Source of the DNA: JAHEKO01 sp965212505
Lineage (GTDB): Bacteria; Acidobacteriota; Thermoanaerobaculia; Multivoradales; JAHEKO01
Assembly: GCA_965212505.1 (NCBI GenBank)
Contig: OZ243123.1
Location: 2,108,001-2,172,000 of the forward strand
Reading direction: 5' to 3'
DNA length: 64,000 bases
A program made the translations under genes and the position numbers. The notes under the pieces are model-generated. The model saw only the letters and a list, made by a program, of their open reading frames with translations. It searched no databases and was not told the origin of the DNA. This document shows, in pieces, positions 63,300 through 64,000 of the stretch (position 1 is its first letter; every line of letters starts with the position of its first letter).

Positions 63300-64000
63300 C
63301 TAGTTGTAGAGGGAGCCGGTGTTGATGACCGGCTGGGTGTGACTCGACCCGCAAAGGACGACCATGAGGTTCGAGACCATCGTGGCACGACGCTCCTCGT
63401 CCAGCTCGACGACGCCGTCGGCGTGCAGTCTCTCCAGTGCCATCTCGACCATGCCGACCGCACCTTCGACGATCTCGGTGCGTGCGGCCACCACCGCCTG
63501 TGCCTGCTGTCTCTGCAGCATGGCCGCAGCGATCTCCGGCGAATAGGCCAGATGACTGATCCGCGCCTCGATCACCTCGACGCCCGCCTTGTCGAGGCGC
63601 TCCTGGATGTCGCGCTGTAGCTGTTCGCAGACTTCGGCGGGGTTCCCGCGGAGGGAGATCTGGTCCGGCTCTTTGCTGTCATACGGATGCCGGCTCGCGA
63701 GAACTCTCAAAGCGGCCTCGCTCTGCACCTCGACGAAGTCTCGATAGTCGTCGACCTCGAAGAGAGCCTCCACGGTATCGACAACGCGCCAGACGACAAC
63801 CGCCGAGATGTCGATCGGGTTGCCGTCACGATCGTTGACCTTCGAAGGCCTGCCTCCCGTACGGGTTCCCCTCTCGATGACCGTCCCCACCTCGCTCTTC
63901 TTCTCCGCGGTGCGCGTCGAGCCGGTCTCGAAGTTCCGTACGCGGAGAGAGATCTTCTTCTTCGAGTAGAACGGATTCACCCAGTAGAAGCCGGAATCGC
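63300..64000 (-). CDS. SPFH/band-7 (stomatin-like) domain protein, N-terminus beyond the window
   Basis: About 233 residues visible, running off the right edge. The frame continues to the edge as SGFYWVNPFYSKKKISLRV, so the GTG at 63980 is not the start. It contains an SPFH body (RVRNFETGS, VNDRDGNPIDISAVVVWRVV, VQSEAALRVLASRHPY) and a helical end (AMLQRQQAQAVVAARTEIVEGAVGMVEMAL). It closes with LVVLCGSSHTQPVINTGSLYN. SPFH proteins form membrane-attached oligomers in lipid microdomains and support protease or transporter complexes. The missing N-terminus should carry the membrane anchor. It is followed by a small RHH gene. Confidence 0.88.
   Translation of the reverse strand, partial: DSGFYWVNPFYSKKKISLRVRNFETGSTRTAEKKSEVGTVIERGTRTGGRPSKVNDRDGNPIDISAVVVWRVVDTVEALFEVDDYRDFVEVQSEAALRVLASRHPYDSKEPDQISLRGNPAEVCEQLQRDIQERLDKAGVEVIEARISHLAYSPEIAAAMLQRQQAQAVVAARTEIVEGAVGMVEMALERLHADGVVELDEERRATMVSNLMVVLCGSSHTQPVINTGSLYN

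Overview
The window is a 64 kb stretch of high-GC bacterial chromosome, almost entirely coding, with about 44 protein genes and no rRNA, tRNA, CRISPR array or insertion sequence that I can support. The gene style suggests a free-living Gram-negative bacterium: TonB-type domains, LolA-like and lipoprotein signals, many secreted beta-propellers and DUF11-type repeat proteins, and sulfatases ending in ALGYL. My best guess is Acidobacteriota (Thermoanaerobaculia-like), with Myxococcota or another delta-type lineage as the alternative. This is inferred from protein style only.

Layout. 1-8.6 kb: the end of a Nudix hydrolase, a small anchored protein, comM, a secreted beta-propeller/esterase-fold fusion, a lipase-like hydrolase and a sulfatase-fold lipoprotein. 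8.6-17 kb: a Ser/Thr kinase carrying a C-terminal TonB-like domain, and a 2111-residue secreted repeat protein. 17-24 kb: a MATE exporter, a coiled-coil protein, a VOC protein, an aldo/keto reductase fused to a Rid domain, and a three-gene envelope operon (propeller, LolA-like, EF-hand). 24-32 kb: an M23 peptidase behind a near-consensus promoter, secA, guaB and a HerA-like ATPase. 32-37.5 kb: an internally deleted yfiT relic, then the rimO-ribF-trxA-M24 peptidase operon and a CFA-synthase-like methyltransferase. 37.5-41 kb: two adjacent enzymes that each carry an N-terminal Rieske domain, one on a TPP enzyme and one on a glutamate-synthase-like FMN domain. 41-48 kb: acyl-CoA dehydrogenase, EamA transporter, asnS, rnc and mutL.

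48-59 kb is an alpha-glucan/glycolysis block: glycogen phosphorylase, 4-alpha-glucanotransferase, a C-terminally shortened debranching enzyme, a GH13 protein and two tandem GAPDH genes. Together these would take glycogen or maltodextrin to glucose-1-phosphate, glucose and then triose phosphates. 59-63 kb holds a tight four-gene set: S51-like peptidase, esterase, ATP-grasp ligase, esterase. This is the best candidate for an undescribed biochemical system. The window ends in a SPFH (stomatin-like) gene paired with a small ribbon-helix-helix protein.

The most general new signal is regulatory. At least ten genes have a TAnnnT box, often TGCTAnnnT and followed by CGCC-like bases, only 6-11 nt before the start codon. 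This implies leaderless or near-leaderless mRNAs and helped choose several starts.
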